From contig NZ_FNKL01000001.1 of assembly GCF_900100115.1 (NCBI RefSeq), positions 558,001-622,000 on the forward strand: a stretch of 64,000 bases of DNA. The letters are read 5' to 3'. Origin of the DNA: Chryseobacterium soldanellicola. Its GTDB lineage: Bacteria; Bacteroidota; Bacteroidia; Flavobacteriales; Weeksellaceae. The notes beneath the pieces were generated by a model. That model was given only the letters and a program-made list of their open reading frames with translations, was not told where the DNA came from and did no database searches. This document shows, piece by piece, positions 1-9,052 of this stretch (positions within the stretch are counted from its first letter, which is position 1; every line of letters starts with the position of its first letter). Made by a program: the position numbers and the translations under genes.

Positions 1-634
1 TTGTATTGGCCTCGTTTACTTTCTGATAATAATCTCTTCCCAGACCAAGGTCCGGACCGCCAAGATACACTGCATTCATTTTAGAATTCTTCATATCTGC
101 GCCCACTCTCCAGCCGTAAAAGGAATTGTCACCTAATTTTGTGGCTTCAAGCAAATATTTCTGAAGATCATTCACATTTTTGATCGCATCAATTTTCGCC
201 AAATCTCCCTGAATCGGCTTCAAACCGTCTGCATTTCTTTTGCTCGTATCCATAAAAGATGCATATAGATTCTGGATTTTTTCACCTTCAGAACCTGCAT
301 CATATTTTTCAGATAAAATTTTGTTTAAGATATTTAAAGAAGCATCATCCACATTTTCTCTCAACGCATTGAAAGATCCCCAACTTGCTTTATCAGAAGG
401 AATCTGAGTGGTTTTTACCCAATTTCCGTTTACATAGCTGAAAAAATCATCCTGCGGACGAACACTTTTATCCATATAAGATAAATTGATGCCCTCCTCT
501 TTTGCTTCTTCTTTCGGAAAAGTCACTTCTTTCATTGGCTCAGATTTTTGAGTATTTGCAGTTTTTGCCGTACCACACGAATTTAAAAATACCAGGCCCG
601 AAAGAGCGAGTATTCCAATATTTAGCTTTTTCAT
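1..634 (-). CDS. M13 family metallopeptidase, lipoprotein (partial, 3' end outside window)
   Basis: The N-terminal 211 codons of a neprilysin/PepO-type zinc peptidase are visible; the catalytic half lies beyond the window edge. The start at 634 gives a lipoprotein signal ending in LNSC, with the lipidated Cys at about residue 20, so the enzyme should sit on a membrane in the envelope. The rest matches the complete M13 protein encoded just upstream (shared MDKSVRPQDDF, NADG.KPIQ, SKMNAVYLG, LGLGRDYYQKVNE), so the two are tandem paralogues. The upstream copy has an ordinary Sec signal without a lipobox, so the pair may differ in location. The missing HExxH half cannot be checked here. Confidence 0.9.
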   Translation of the reverse strand, partial: MKKLNIGILALSGLVFLNSCGTAKTANTQKSEPMKEVTFPKEEAKEEGINLSYMDKSVRPQDDFFSYVNGNWVKTTQIPSDKASWGSFNALRENVDDASLNILNKILSEKYDAGSEGEKIQNLYASFMDTSKRNADGLKPIQGDLAKIDAIKNVNDLQKYLLEATKLGDNSFYGWRVGADMKNSKMNAVYLGGPDLGLGRDYYQKVNEANT

Positions 635-884
635 TTAAAGATAATTTTTGATTTACACCAACTTATCAAATATACGAATTAAGTTATAAATGATTAATCA
701 TAATTGATAAATGAACTTGAGTTATTGGTCATAAGTTGTGATTATGATGAAAATAGTATGTGTAAAGTTTAAGTTTTGGCTAAAGCCTTTTTTGAAATTT
801 TAAAATTGAAAACGGGTTAAAGCCAGTTCTTATTGATCTGAATAAATTTGTCATTTCCCTAGTGTTCAAATGAAAGACTGAAAC
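635..884. other. Gene-free AT-rich spacer with ATAAATGATTAAT-type repeats
   Basis: This 250-bp stretch lies between the two M13 genes and contains no credible ORF. Positions about 660-740 carry imperfect inverted and direct copies of AACTTAT / ATAAGTT and ATAAATGATTAAT. The same word family recurs near 9816, 43190 and 45680. It runs directly into the large palindromic element. Confidence 0.5.
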
Positions 885-998
885 CCTAGCCCTGATCGGA
901 GCATTTGTTTGAGCTCATTTTCTGGGTTTCTGCGCGGCGGCTTTGCCGCCGCGCAGAAACCCAGAAAATAGCGAGTGCGGAGAGCAGGAAAAAGCTTC
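885..998 (+). repeat. Palindromic intergenic element, copy 1
   Basis: A conserved left flank (CCTAGCCCTGATCGGAGC then TTTGAGCTC) and right flank (AGCGAGTGCGGAGAGC then AAAAAGCTTC) enclose a perfect 25-bp stem (917-941 and 945-969) with a TTT loop. The flanks recur at 23264 and 52975, but the stem sequence differs there while staying fully complementary. It lies 3' of the M13 gene. Confidence 0.85.
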
Positions 999-1180
999 AA
1001 ATAAAAAATAAAACAGCTTTTCGATGTAATCAAATTGCTCCTTAAAATAAATAAAAATAACAATTCGATGAAGTCAAAAAGCTTCAAATAAAAAATAAAA
1101 CAACTTTTCGATGTAATCAAATTGCTCCTTAAAATAAATAAAAATAACAATTCGATGAAGTCAACAGCTTCAAATAAAAA
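993..1180 (+). repeat. 87-bp tandem repeat, two units plus partial third
   Basis: The unit begins AGCTTCAAATAAAAA and contains CTTTTCGATGTAATC and AACAATTCGATGAAGTC. Its starts are 87 and then 86 bp apart (G at 994, 1081, 1167). The two full units differ at only a few positions. A third copy follows the palindromic element at 23373, so the two repeats travel together at two of three sites. Confidence 0.85.
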
Positions 1181-1181
1181 C

Positions 1182-1210
1182 AAAAAAACCGCTCATTTCT
1201 GAACGGTTTT
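1182..1210 (-). terminator. Rho-independent terminator of the M13 peptidase gene
   Basis: On the minus strand AAAACCGTTC and GAGCGGTTTT form a 10-bp stem followed by a T run. One pair is a G-U that works only in minus-strand RNA, which fixes the orientation. It lies 18 bp after the stop codon at 1229. Confidence 0.8.
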
Positions 1211-1228
1211 ACTATTATCATCTGATGA

Positions 1229-3298
1229 TTACCAGATTCTGATTCTTTCTTCAGGTTTTTTGTATAATTTGTCACCTTCTTTAACGTCGAATGCTTTGTA
1301 GAAAGCTTCAACATTTGTTAACGGACCAAAACTTCTGAAATATCCCGGAGAGTGCGGATCTGTTTTCACCTGGTTTACCATGTATTTTTCACTAGACAAT
1401 GTTCTCCAAACTGTTGCCCAGCTTAGGAAAAATCTCTGATCTTGCGTATAACCGCTGATCGGGCCAGGATTTCCTTTATCTTTCAGATACATTTGTAAAG
1501 CGTCGTAAGCGATATTTACTCCACCTAAATCAGCGATATTCTCACCGTTTGTGAAGGTTCCGTTTACGAAAGTTCCTTTTACAGGCTCATACTTATCATA
1601 CTGAGAAGCAAGAGCTTTTGTTGCTTTTTCGAAATTAGCTTTGTCTTCCGGCGTCCACCAGTCTACCAGGTTACCGTCTGCATCGAATTGTGCTCCTGAA
1701 TCATCAAATCCGTGGCTCATTTCGTGACCGATAACGGCACCGATTCCACCAAAATTAACGGCAGCATCAGCTTTAGGATTGAAGAAAGGCGGCTGAAGGA
1801 TCGCAGCAGGGAAAACGATCTCATTATTTACCGGATTGTAGTAAGCATTTACGGTTTGAGGAGTCATTCCCCATTCTGATTTATCCACCGGCTTTCCGAT
1901 TTTAGCTAAATCTTTATTGTACTGCCATTCTGCAACATTCTGAAGATTAGCGTATAAAGTTCCTCCTTTAGCTTCAGAAGTGATATTTAATTTAGAATAA
2001 TCTTTCCATTTGTCAGGATAAGCAACTTTTACAGTGAATTTATTCAGCTTTGTCATTGCTTTTTCCTTTGTTGTAGCAGACATCCAGGCTAAGTTATTGA
2101 TATGCTGGGCAAAGCTTTTCTTTAAATAGCTTATCAATTCCACCATCTGCGCTTTAGCTTCTGCAGGGAAATATTTTTCAACATATAATTTACCGAAAGC
2201 CTCACCTAGAGAGCCATTGATCAGCTCATAGCCTCTTTTGTTAAGTGCTCTCTGCTCTTGCTGGCCTCTTAAATATTTACCATAAAAAGCAAATTTCATA
2301 TCGCCTAACTTTTCGCTTAGGTAAGAAGCGCTTCCGTGGATCATGTGGAACTTCAGATAATCTTTAATTACAGGAAGATTTTCAGCACTTACCAATTTAT
2401 CAAAATCTTTATAATATCCTATTTCTCCGATGATTACTTTATCTGTAGTTACACCTACTTTTTTCAGATAAGCAGGAATGTCAACCCCTTTTACCAATGT
2501 AGAAAGCTCAGCCATTGTTCTTGGATTGTACTGAAGCGTATTATCACGGCTCTGCTCGTTTGTAAGATAGGTCTTGGCGATGCTTTTTTCGTAATCAACA
2601 ATCCCTTTTGCGGCTGCATCAGCATTGGTGTATCCCAATTCTTTTAACATTGAAGCCACATATTTCTGATATTCAGCAAGAGCTTCCGTGTTTTTCTCAT
2701 TCACTTTCTGGTAATAATCTCTTCCTAAACCAAGAGATGCATTTCCTAAGTAAACGGCATTCATTTTAGAATCTTTAAGATCGGCATCTACACCCCATCC
2801 GTAAAGAGTATTTTCACCTTCTTTCGTTACAGAGATCAAATAATTCTGAAGATCCGTAAGATTTTTGATGGCATCGATTTTATTGATGTTTGCCTGAATA
2901 GGCTTGATTCCGTCTGCATTTCTCTTCTCCATATTCATATAGGTAGCATAAAGATCCTGAATCTTTTTACCTTCAGTTCCTGCTTCAAATTTATCTTTTA
3001 AAAGAGAATTTAAGATGGTCATTGAATGGTTGTCTGTATCGTCTGCCAATTTATTAAAACTACCCCATGTTGGTTTATCAGAAGGGATTTTGGCTGTTTT
3101 CATCCAGGTTCCGTTCACATAGTTATAAAAATCATCTTGAGGACGCACAGATTTATCCATCAAGCTAAGGTCCAAGCCTTTATCCGTCGCTTTATCTGCA
3201 AGAGCCAAAGCTGCTTTATTCGATTTAGACTGAGCCGCCACTGTGTTCAGCGAGCAAACTCCGGCTAATAAAAATAAAGAAAGTGTTAGTTTTTTCAT
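1229..3298 (-). CDS. pepO: M13 family zinc metallopeptidase (PepO/neprilysin type)
   Basis: A complete 689-residue M13 endopeptidase, a normal length for the family. It starts with a Sec signal (MKKLTLSLFLLAGVCSLN, cut near TVAA-QS), so it is exported. Zinc site: HEMSH begins at residue 525, with the third ligand Glu586 in GENIAD. NAYYNP and the C-terminal RIRIW are also family signatures. M13 enzymes cut peptides within an enclosed chamber. The paralogous lipoprotein gene lies downstream on the same strand beyond a terminator and repeats, so the two are probably separate transcripts. The gene name is used in the broad family sense. Confidence 0.93.
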   Translation of the reverse strand: MKKLTLSLFLLAGVCSLNTVAAQSKSNKAALALADKATDKGLDLSLMDKSVRPQDDFYNYVNGTWMKTAKIPSDKPTWGSFNKLADDTDNHSMTILNSLLKDKFEAGTEGKKIQDLYATYMNMEKRNADGIKPIQANINKIDAIKNLTDLQNYLISVTKEGENTLYGWGVDADLKDSKMNAVYLGNASLGLGRDYYQKVNEKNTEALAEYQKYVASMLKELGYTNADAAAKGIVDYEKSIAKTYLTNEQSRDNTLQYNPRTMAELSTLVKGVDIPAYLKKVGVTTDKVIIGEIGYYKDFDKLVSAENLPVIKDYLKFHMIHGSASYLSEKLGDMKFAFYGKYLRGQQEQRALNKRGYELINGSLGEAFGKLYVEKYFPAEAKAQMVELISYLKKSFAQHINNLAWMSATTKEKAMTKLNKFTVKVAYPDKWKDYSKLNITSEAKGGTLYANLQNVAEWQYNKDLAKIGKPVDKSEWGMTPQTVNAYYNPVNNEIVFPAAILQPPFFNPKADAAVNFGGIGAVIGHEMSHGFDDSGAQFDADGNLVDWWTPEDKANFEKATKALASQYDKYEPVKGTFVNGTFTNGENIADLGGVNIAYDALQMYLKDKGNPGPISGYTQDQRFFLSWATVWRTLSSEKYMVNQVKTDPHSPGYFRSFGPLTNVEAFYKAFDVKEGDKLYKKPEERIRIW

Positions 3299-3359
3299 TA
3301 TGATAACAATTTATACAATATGTATATTATTTATTTTATTTGTTACGTTTTACCAAAAA

Positions 3360-3367
3360 CAAATTTA
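3360..3367 (-). promoter_or_regulatory. Candidate -7 element for the M13 peptidase gene
   Basis: The minus strand reads TAAATTTG, a match to the Bacteroidetes -7 consensus TAnnTTTG, 62 bp upstream of the start at 3298. No clear TTG -33 element is seen. Confidence 0.4.
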
Positions 3368-3375
3368 CATAAATA

Positions 3376-6300
3376 TTAAAAAGTATTTATCTCTTTTACA
3401 TTTCCGGTTCGTTTTAAAAATCCCCAGGACTGTATTTCCCCTTTCAATGCCTTTCTGAGACTCTTAAACAAGACAATATACATCAGCCATCTGTAGCCGA
3501 ATCTTTGCGGAATGACATAAAACAGGTTCCATAATTTCTCTTTCTGCATGACAAATGCCATTAAAGCTAAAGAAGCATCTACCAAAAGGAAAATCAGATA
3601 ATACGTGAATATTTTTTCTCCGTTTCCTGATAAAATTCCAAAAAACATAATCAAATCTGCCAAAGGTGAGAAAAACGGAATAATATATTGAAACAATAAA
3701 ATATTCGGCATCGCCCAAAGCCCCAACCCTTTGTATTTCGGGTTTAAAAACGTCTGTTTTTGTTTCCAGAACATCTGCATGATCCCGTATGTCCATCTGA
3801 AACGTTGTTTTAAAAACTGTTTTACAGATTCCGGAGCCTCAGTTACGGCAACGGCCCGGTTTTCATTGGCAACGGTATATCCGGCTTTTAATATTTTCAC
3901 TGTAATATCGCAGTCTTCCGCCAATGTATCCGATGAATACCCTCCCACTTCACTGATTACAGCCGTTTTGAAAGCTCCGATTGCGCCCGGAATTACCGTA
4001 ATTGCATTGATATTTGCATAAGCCAGCCGGTCAAAATTCTGGCTCGTTGTGTATTCTATTGCCTGCCATTTCGTGAGCCAGTTTACGGTATTTCCAACTT
4101 TTACATTCCCTGCAACGGCAGCTATTTTTTCATCTGAGCTGGAGTTTAAAAACCTGGCAATAAGGTATTTTACCGCATTCTGCTCCAGTTTTGTATCAGC
4201 ATCAATACAGACTACAAATTCTGCATCGGTTTTAGAAATTCCATAATTTAATGCGGTTGCTTTTCCGCCGTTGGTTTTTGTGAAAATTTTAAGCTTAGGA
4301 TGATCAGAAAATTCGTTTTTTGCTTTTTCGTAGGTTGAATCTTTACTTCCGTCATCAACCATAATGATATCTAAATTCGGATACGACTGTTTTAATAAAT
4401 TATTTAATGATGAAATGATATTTACTTCTTCATTATAAGCAGGCACAATGATTGAAACCTTAGGATATGTTTCTAATAAAGGAAAATCCGCAAGTTTTTT
4501 CTCTTTATTTTTTTCTTTAAAAGCCCAATAAAACATTACTATTAATCTTATCAGTCCCAGGGCAATAAAAACGGTAAAAAGTGCTACCAAAAAATGACTT
4601 ATCCCATAAATTACCGTTGCCAGAACCAAATTAAGCTGCATGATATAGTATGATCGTGTTTTGGGAATTTCGGGCATCAGCTGATTTTTACTTTTATGGA
4701 GAATACTTGATAAATTGGTAAAATGATATCCCTGTTTCTGTAATGTCGGAATTAAAATTTTCAAAGCTTTTACCGTTTCTTCTCTGGTATCTCCTCCGGC
4801 ATCATGAAGAAGGATAATATTTCCTCTTTGCTGTCTGATTCCGGACATGATGCGTTTTATAATTTCATCTGCTTTTATGCCGGGTTGCCAGTCTTCGGGA
4901 TCGATGCTTTCTCCTATATCGAGATAATTTTGCTGTCTTGCCAGAGCAACGGGAATAATTTCTTCGGAAGTCGTAGGCTCAGAATCCGCATTATAAGGAG
5001 CCCGGAATAAAATCGTGCTGTGCCCGGTTACGCATTCGATCAGCAATCTGGTGAGCTTCATTTCCAATAAAGCGCGTTCCGGACTTACTTTCGCTATATT
5101 TTCATGGGTAAATGTATGATTCCCGATTTCGTGGCCTTCTTTATAAATTCTTTTAACAAGCGGCAGGTTTCTCTCTGCATTCAACCCTACCAGAAAAAAA
5201 GCAGCCGGAACGTGATATTTCGACAAAACATCTAAAATCTGTGGGGTATAGGTTTCATCCGGGCCATCATCAAATGTCAGAACAAGCTCTTTTTGAGGCG
5301 CTTCACCATATTTTTTTACTTCATACGAACTTGGATAGGTCACATAATTTTCGTCTGTAATTATTTTTTCTTTCGGATCTACTTCTAATGCTATTTTTCC
5401 GTCGTGAGGAGTATTCAGAACGTCTAAGACTTCTCCGTCGCCAATATAATCAACCATGGTCTGGCCTTTCACATTTTCTAAAATTTTTAAATTAAACTTA
5501 GAAAGCCCGTTTGAAGTAAGATCTTTATCATAAAAATTCCAGATTCTGCTGTCTTCACTTCCTAATCTCCATAATGCTGTTCCTGCTAAAGGATATTCCG
5601 AAGAAAAGCGCATTGTGTTAAAAATAGAAGCTGCATCGTTGAAAAATACGGTATGTATATTGTTTTTAGAATCTGTGTATGAATAATTTAAATTAAAAGT
5701 ATTATCATCAAAATTAATAGTCGCTTTGCTTGCGCTTGCTTTTGTAATTGACTGCATATAGGTCACAGAAGTATTATCATCATGATTGGTACTCCAGTCG
5801 TATCCGTAAGCTCCAAGTCCCAAAATAACTTTATTGGGAGTGGTTTTGGTTAAAACTTTATCCGTTTGAGCTTCAATCCATTTTTGTGAAGAAACAGGCC
5901 CTGCATCGCTGTCCGCTGAATATTCGTCATAAGCCATCAGTACAAAATAATCTACATAAGGATTTAATTTCCGGATATTATAATCATCATTATCCGTCAT
6001 AATATCCATCGTAACAAGCAGTTTATTTTGTCTGAAAGTTTCCGAAAGCTCTTTCATAAAGGCCAAAAGATATTCATCAGATTCAAGATCCATATCTTCA
6101 AAATCAATATTGACTCCTTTAAAATGCAGTTTTAAACATTGCTGAGTAAGCTTCTGAATCAGTTTTGTCCGTTTCTGCGGATCTTTCAAGACTTTTCCCA
6201 ATCCTTCAGAACGGAATTCACGATCAAAATTATTACTTAAAATAGGCATTGCCGCAACTCCTGTTCTTTTTATCACTTTATAGCCTTCCGAATCTACATT

Positions 6301-6774
6301 TGTCTTTAGATCTCCAGTCTTGGGATCCAGGAAAAACCATTCGGGAAAGACCAGATTTACGTGTTTTATGTTTCTTTTTAAAGACATTAAAGACTGCGGA
6401 TCCCAGGCTACATAGAACGCCGAACGGATTCCACCGGGGAATTTTGCCCAATTCCTATTTTGATTTTTAAATCTTTCAGCTTTTGCTTTTTGAATTTTAG
6501 AAAGATTGGTATGGATTGTCTTTTCAGAAATAAAGCTGCGGAAACCTTTATATTCTTTAGATATTTTATTCTCCTGAAGGTAAGGTTTGCTGGCTGTAAT
6601 AACGGCTTTGTAGTCCTCTTTGAAAGGGATTTTCGGGCTTTTATCCAGCTTCATCATCAAACCTAGCGCTGAAAAAAGCAATATGGCAATGAAGATAAAA
6701 ATCCGGGATCCCCACTGCACATTTCTCCAGCGTTTTTTATTATTGGTCTGAAAAATTTGTTTTGATTTTTCCAC
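3376..6774 (-). CDS. GH18-like / NodB deacetylase / GT2 glycosyltransferase fusion, membrane-bound
   Basis: This 1132-residue protein joins three carbohydrate-active modules. An N-terminal membrane anchor (about 22-42) leads to a GH18-like domain (about 110-430) with GVNIDFE carrying the expected catalytic Glu near 226. A NodB polysaccharide deacetylase follows (about 495-690) with TFDDGPD, NHTFTH, RAPY and LLHD. After a membrane segment (about 710-750) comes a processive GT2 synthase (about 770-1000) with DDGS, DAD, EDCD and QRFRW, then further membrane helices. GT2 plus NodB on one chain recalls synthesis and deacetylation of a beta-linked N-acetylglucosamine polymer; the GH18 module could trim it. 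The substrate is inferred. cinA lies 85 bp upstream on the same strand. Confidence 0.88.
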   Translation of the reverse strand: MEKSKQIFQTNNKKRWRNVQWGSRIFIFIAILLFSALGLMMKLDKSPKIPFKEDYKAVITASKPYLQENKISKEYKGFRSFISEKTIHTNLSKIQKAKAERFKNQNRNWAKFPGGIRSAFYVAWDPQSLMSLKRNIKHVNLVFPEWFFLDPKTGDLKTNVDSEGYKVIKRTGVAAMPILSNNFDREFRSEGLGKVLKDPQKRTKLIQKLTQQCLKLHFKGVNIDFEDMDLESDEYLLAFMKELSETFRQNKLLVTMDIMTDNDDYNIRKLNPYVDYFVLMAYDEYSADSDAGPVSSQKWIEAQTDKVLTKTTPNKVILGLGAYGYDWSTNHDDNTSVTYMQSITKASASKATINFDDNTFNLNYSYTDSKNNIHTVFFNDAASIFNTMRFSSEYPLAGTALWRLGSEDSRIWNFYDKDLTSNGLSKFNLKILENVKGQTMVDYIGDGEVLDVLNTPHDGKIALEVDPKEKIITDENYVTYPSSYEVKKYGEAPQKELVLTFDDGPDETYTPQILDVLSKYHVPAAFFLVGLNAERNLPLVKRIYKEGHEIGNHTFTHENIAKVSPERALLEMKLTRLLIECVTGHSTILFRAPYNADSEPTTSEEIIPVALARQQNYLDIGESIDPEDWQPGIKADEIIKRIMSGIRQQRGNIILLHDAGGDTREETVKALKILIPTLQKQGYHFTNLSSILHKSKNQLMPEIPKTRSYYIMQLNLVLATVIYGISHFLVALFTVFIALGLIRLIVMFYWAFKEKNKEKKLADFPLLETYPKVSIIVPAYNEEVNIISSLNNLLKQSYPNLDIIMVDDGSKDSTYEKAKNEFSDHPKLKIFTKTNGGKATALNYGISKTDAEFVVCIDADTKLEQNAVKYLIARFLNSSSDEKIAAVAGNVKVGNTVNWLTKWQAIEYTTSQNFDRLAYANINAITVIPGAIGAFKTAVISEVGGYSSDTLAEDCDITVKILKAGYTVANENRAVAVTEAPESVKQFLKQRFRWTYGIMQMFWKQKQTFLNPKYKGLGLWAMPNILLFQYIIPFFSPLADLIMFFGILSGNGEKIFTYYLIFLLVDASLALMAFVMQKEKLWNLFYVIPQRFGYRWLMYIVLFKSLRKALKGEIQSWGFLKRTGNVKEINTF

Positions 6775-6859
6775 TTTTTGATATTTATGAATTCTGTGTC
6801 AAAAAGCGTGAAAAAGTGTATAAAATTTAATTAAAATAAAATTAAAATTAATCCGGATA

Positions 6860-8110
6860 TTAATCATTTATAAGAATATTCACCAAATCCTGAATCACTT
6901 TTTGAGATACAAAATTCATAAAATCAATCCTGTCCAGATGTGGCATAAATAATTTTAAAGTCTGTTCTTTATCATTCACCCTGATCGTATAAAAAACCGT
7001 TCCGACTTCTTTGCCATCTTCACCTTTATCAGGGCCTGCAACGCCTGTTGTGGAAAGAGAAACATTGGTCTCAAACAGCTCTTGGCAGCCTTTTGCCATT
7101 TCCTGTGCAACCTGTTCGCTCACCACCGTAAACTCATCGACCGTTTCCTTTGAAACTTTTAAAATATCAATCTTTTTTTCGGTTGCGTACGTTACAATTC
7201 CGCCGAGAAAATACTGTGAGCTTCCGGAATTTGAAGTAATCAGTTTTGCTAGTTCGCCGCCTGTACAGCTTTCCGCTGTGGAAATTGTCATTTTTTTCTC
7301 ATTTAAAACTTCACCAAGAATTTTTTCAATTTTATCTTCCGACGTTGCAATTACATTATCTTTAATTAAAGGAAGTAATTTTTGAATTTCCTGTTCCAGC
7401 TGTTGATTCAAAAAAGATTCATTTTCACCCGTTGCGGTCAGGCGCAATTTTACTCTTGTTCCGACCGGAAGATACGATAACGCAAGATTTTCGGGAAGAG
7501 CTAGCTCCCAGTTTTCGATCATATCTGCCAAAATACTTTCCGGAATTCCAACTACGGAAACAATTCTTGAAGTAATATAATTCAGGCTAAATTTTTCCTG
7601 TAAATAAGGAATTATCTGGTTTTTTATCAATGGTTTCACTTCATAAGGAACACCCGGAAGACTGAAGCATAATTTCCCATCCTGTTCCATCATCATGCAC
7701 GGTGCAGTTCCGAAATGATTTTGAAAAACTGTAGATTTTGTAGGCACAAAGGCCTGTTCGCGGTTTCTTTCGAGAATTTCCAGGCGGCCGCGTTTTTCCA
7801 TATAATTTTTAAGATGATTGAAGGTCGCCTCATCCAAAGCAATTTCGTCATTAAAAAATTCGGCAAGAGCTTTTTTGGTTTTATCATCTCTGGTCGGTCC
7901 CAAACCTCCGGTTGTGATGATTAAATCTCCTGTTTCAAAAGCAGATTTTAAAGTATTTTTTATCGTTTCAATTTCATCGGAAATCGTTACAATCTGGATA
8001 ACTTTTATCCCAATATTTTTAAGTTCGCCAGCAATAAAGTTAGAATTGGTATCAACGGTATTTCCCGAAAGAATTTCGTCACCGATGGTAATCAGAACAG
8101 CATTTTTCAT
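6860..8110 (-). CDS. cinA: CinA-like protein (nicotinamide-nucleotide amidohydrolase)
   Basis: A full-length CinA of 416 residues from the start at 8110. A longer in-frame start at 8140 adds ten residues absent from the family, so I prefer MKNAVLITIGDEIL. The N-terminal molybdopterin-binding-like (COG1058) domain shows TTGGLGPTRDD. The C-terminal PncC-type deamidase domain shows STAESCTGG, GGIVTYA and TTGVAGPD. The family recycles pyridine nucleotides by deamidating NMN. The fusion gene downstream on the same strand may be co-transcribed. Confidence 0.94.
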   Translation of the reverse strand: MKNAVLITIGDEILSGNTVDTNSNFIAGELKNIGIKVIQIVTISDEIETIKNTLKSAFETGDLIITTGGLGPTRDDKTKKALAEFFNDEIALDEATFNHLKNYMEKRGRLEILERNREQAFVPTKSTVFQNHFGTAPCMMMEQDGKLCFSLPGVPYEVKPLIKNQIIPYLQEKFSLNYITSRIVSVVGIPESILADMIENWELALPENLALSYLPVGTRVKLRLTATGENESFLNQQLEQEIQKLLPLIKDNVIATSEDKIEKILGEVLNEKKMTISTAESCTGGELAKLITSNSGSSQYFLGGIVTYATEKKIDILKVSKETVDEFTVVSEQVAQEMAKGCQELFETNVSLSTTGVAGPDKGEDGKEVGTVFYTIRVNDKEQTLKLFMPHLDRIDFMNFVSQKVIQDLVNILIND

Positions 8111-8209
8111 ATTATAATTCTTGAAAAAAAATCTATACAAATGACGGAAAAAACAATGTTATGAACAATAAATTGGATAAAATATATAGACAAATGGCAA
8201 TTCTTTCTG

Positions 8210-8749
8210 TTAATTATGCTTCACCCAAATTAATTCATCGGTATTATAACCAATTTTTTTTGCTTTTTCTAAAAAACGCTGTTTTATACTTTCCGGAATT
8301 TCTTTGGTTCGGGATAAAATCCAAAGATATTTTAAGCTGCTTCCTGCGATTAAAGCATACTGATAATTTTCGTCAATATCAATTACATTATAACCTGCCC
8401 AAAAAGGCTTGAAAAAAGAAACTTTTAAACGTGCTTCCGTTTTATCATTAATAAATTTCGCTTCTCCGATCGATTCTTTCCATTCTTTTTTGACGTAATT
8501 GTAGCCTTTATTATCTACACGAATGGTTCCGTTTGGGCTTAGGGAATATGTCGCGGTCACATTATCCATATTTTTTTCAAATTTATAATCGAAACGAGCA
8601 ATTTCGTACCATTTTCCAAGATATTTATCCGAATTGAAGTTTTTAACAGCTGTTGCACCTTTTGGAATTCCGGTCGAACATGCATTTAAAACCATTAATC
8701 CCAAAACCCCTAATGAGACAGGAATTGCGATTTTCTGAAACGTTTTCAT
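8210..8749 (-). CDS. Lipocalin family lipoprotein (Blc-like)
   Basis: A 179-residue outer-membrane-type lipocalin. The signal ends in the lipobox LNAC (Cys about 24). The lipocalin fold signature GKWYEIARFD follows at about 45-54, and the C-terminal block ILSRTKEIP matches the bacterial Blc group. These proteins bind lipids or other hydrophobic ligands at the envelope. A TATTTTTG -7-like element lies at 8781-8788. It stands alone between cinA and a repeat-filled gap. Confidence 0.9.
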   Translation of the reverse strand: MKTFQKIAIPVSLGVLGLMVLNACSTGIPKGATAVKNFNSDKYLGKWYEIARFDYKFEKNMDNVTATYSLSPNGTIRVDNKGYNYVKKEWKESIGEAKFINDKTEARLKVSFFKPFWAGYNVIDIDENYQYALIAGSSLKYLWILSRTKEIPESIKQRFLEKAKKIGYNTDELIWVKHN

Positions 8750-8830
8750 AATAAAATAAGTTTGTGTTGTGAAAAAACTTCAAAAATAATGCCTGATTTT
8801 TTTAACTATATTATTTAAAATTACATTTTT

Positions 8831-8916
8831 TTTTAACGCAAAAGTCACAAAGATTTTTTTTACTACTATCTGTTTTAAGTTCACAAAGGCGTTTCACTTA
8901 TATAAGATCGCAAAGT
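8831..8916 (+). repeat. GCAAAG-type dispersed repeat, copy A
   Basis: TTTTAACGCAAAAGTCACAAAG is followed by ACTACTA, TTTTAAGTTCACAAAGGCG and ACTTATATAAGATCGCAAAG. Closely related sequence occurs at 44013 and 49600. It lies in the gap between the lipocalin gene and the response regulator gene and contains no ORF. Confidence 0.7.
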
Positions 8917-8980
8917 ACCGTTTGTAAAAACTTAGTAATTGTATTTCGACAGACGATGATTTTACGTTGAATCTCTGCAT

Positions 8981-9045
8981 CCCGACTTGAGCGGAGCTCT
9001 TTTTGTGAAACAAAAAAGCGGGAGTGGAAGGCGGAAAAAGCTGCC
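8981..9045 (+). repeat. Diverged copy of the palindromic intergenic element
   Basis: It keeps parts of both flanks (CCCGACTTGAGCGGAGCTC and AGCGGGAGTGGAAGGCGG then AAAAAGCTGCC) around a short AT-rich hairpin (TTTTTGT-GAA-ACAAAAA). It is weaker than copies 1-3 and lies next to the response regulator stop, where it may also act as a transcript end. Confidence 0.55.
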
Positions 9046-9052
9046 CAAAAAA

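Noticed and set aside
866..1314. ORFs across the 87-bp repeats and terminator
   Set aside because: They consist of translated tandem repeat units and a palindrome stem, have no start context and no family resemblance. The DNA repeat explains the open frame.
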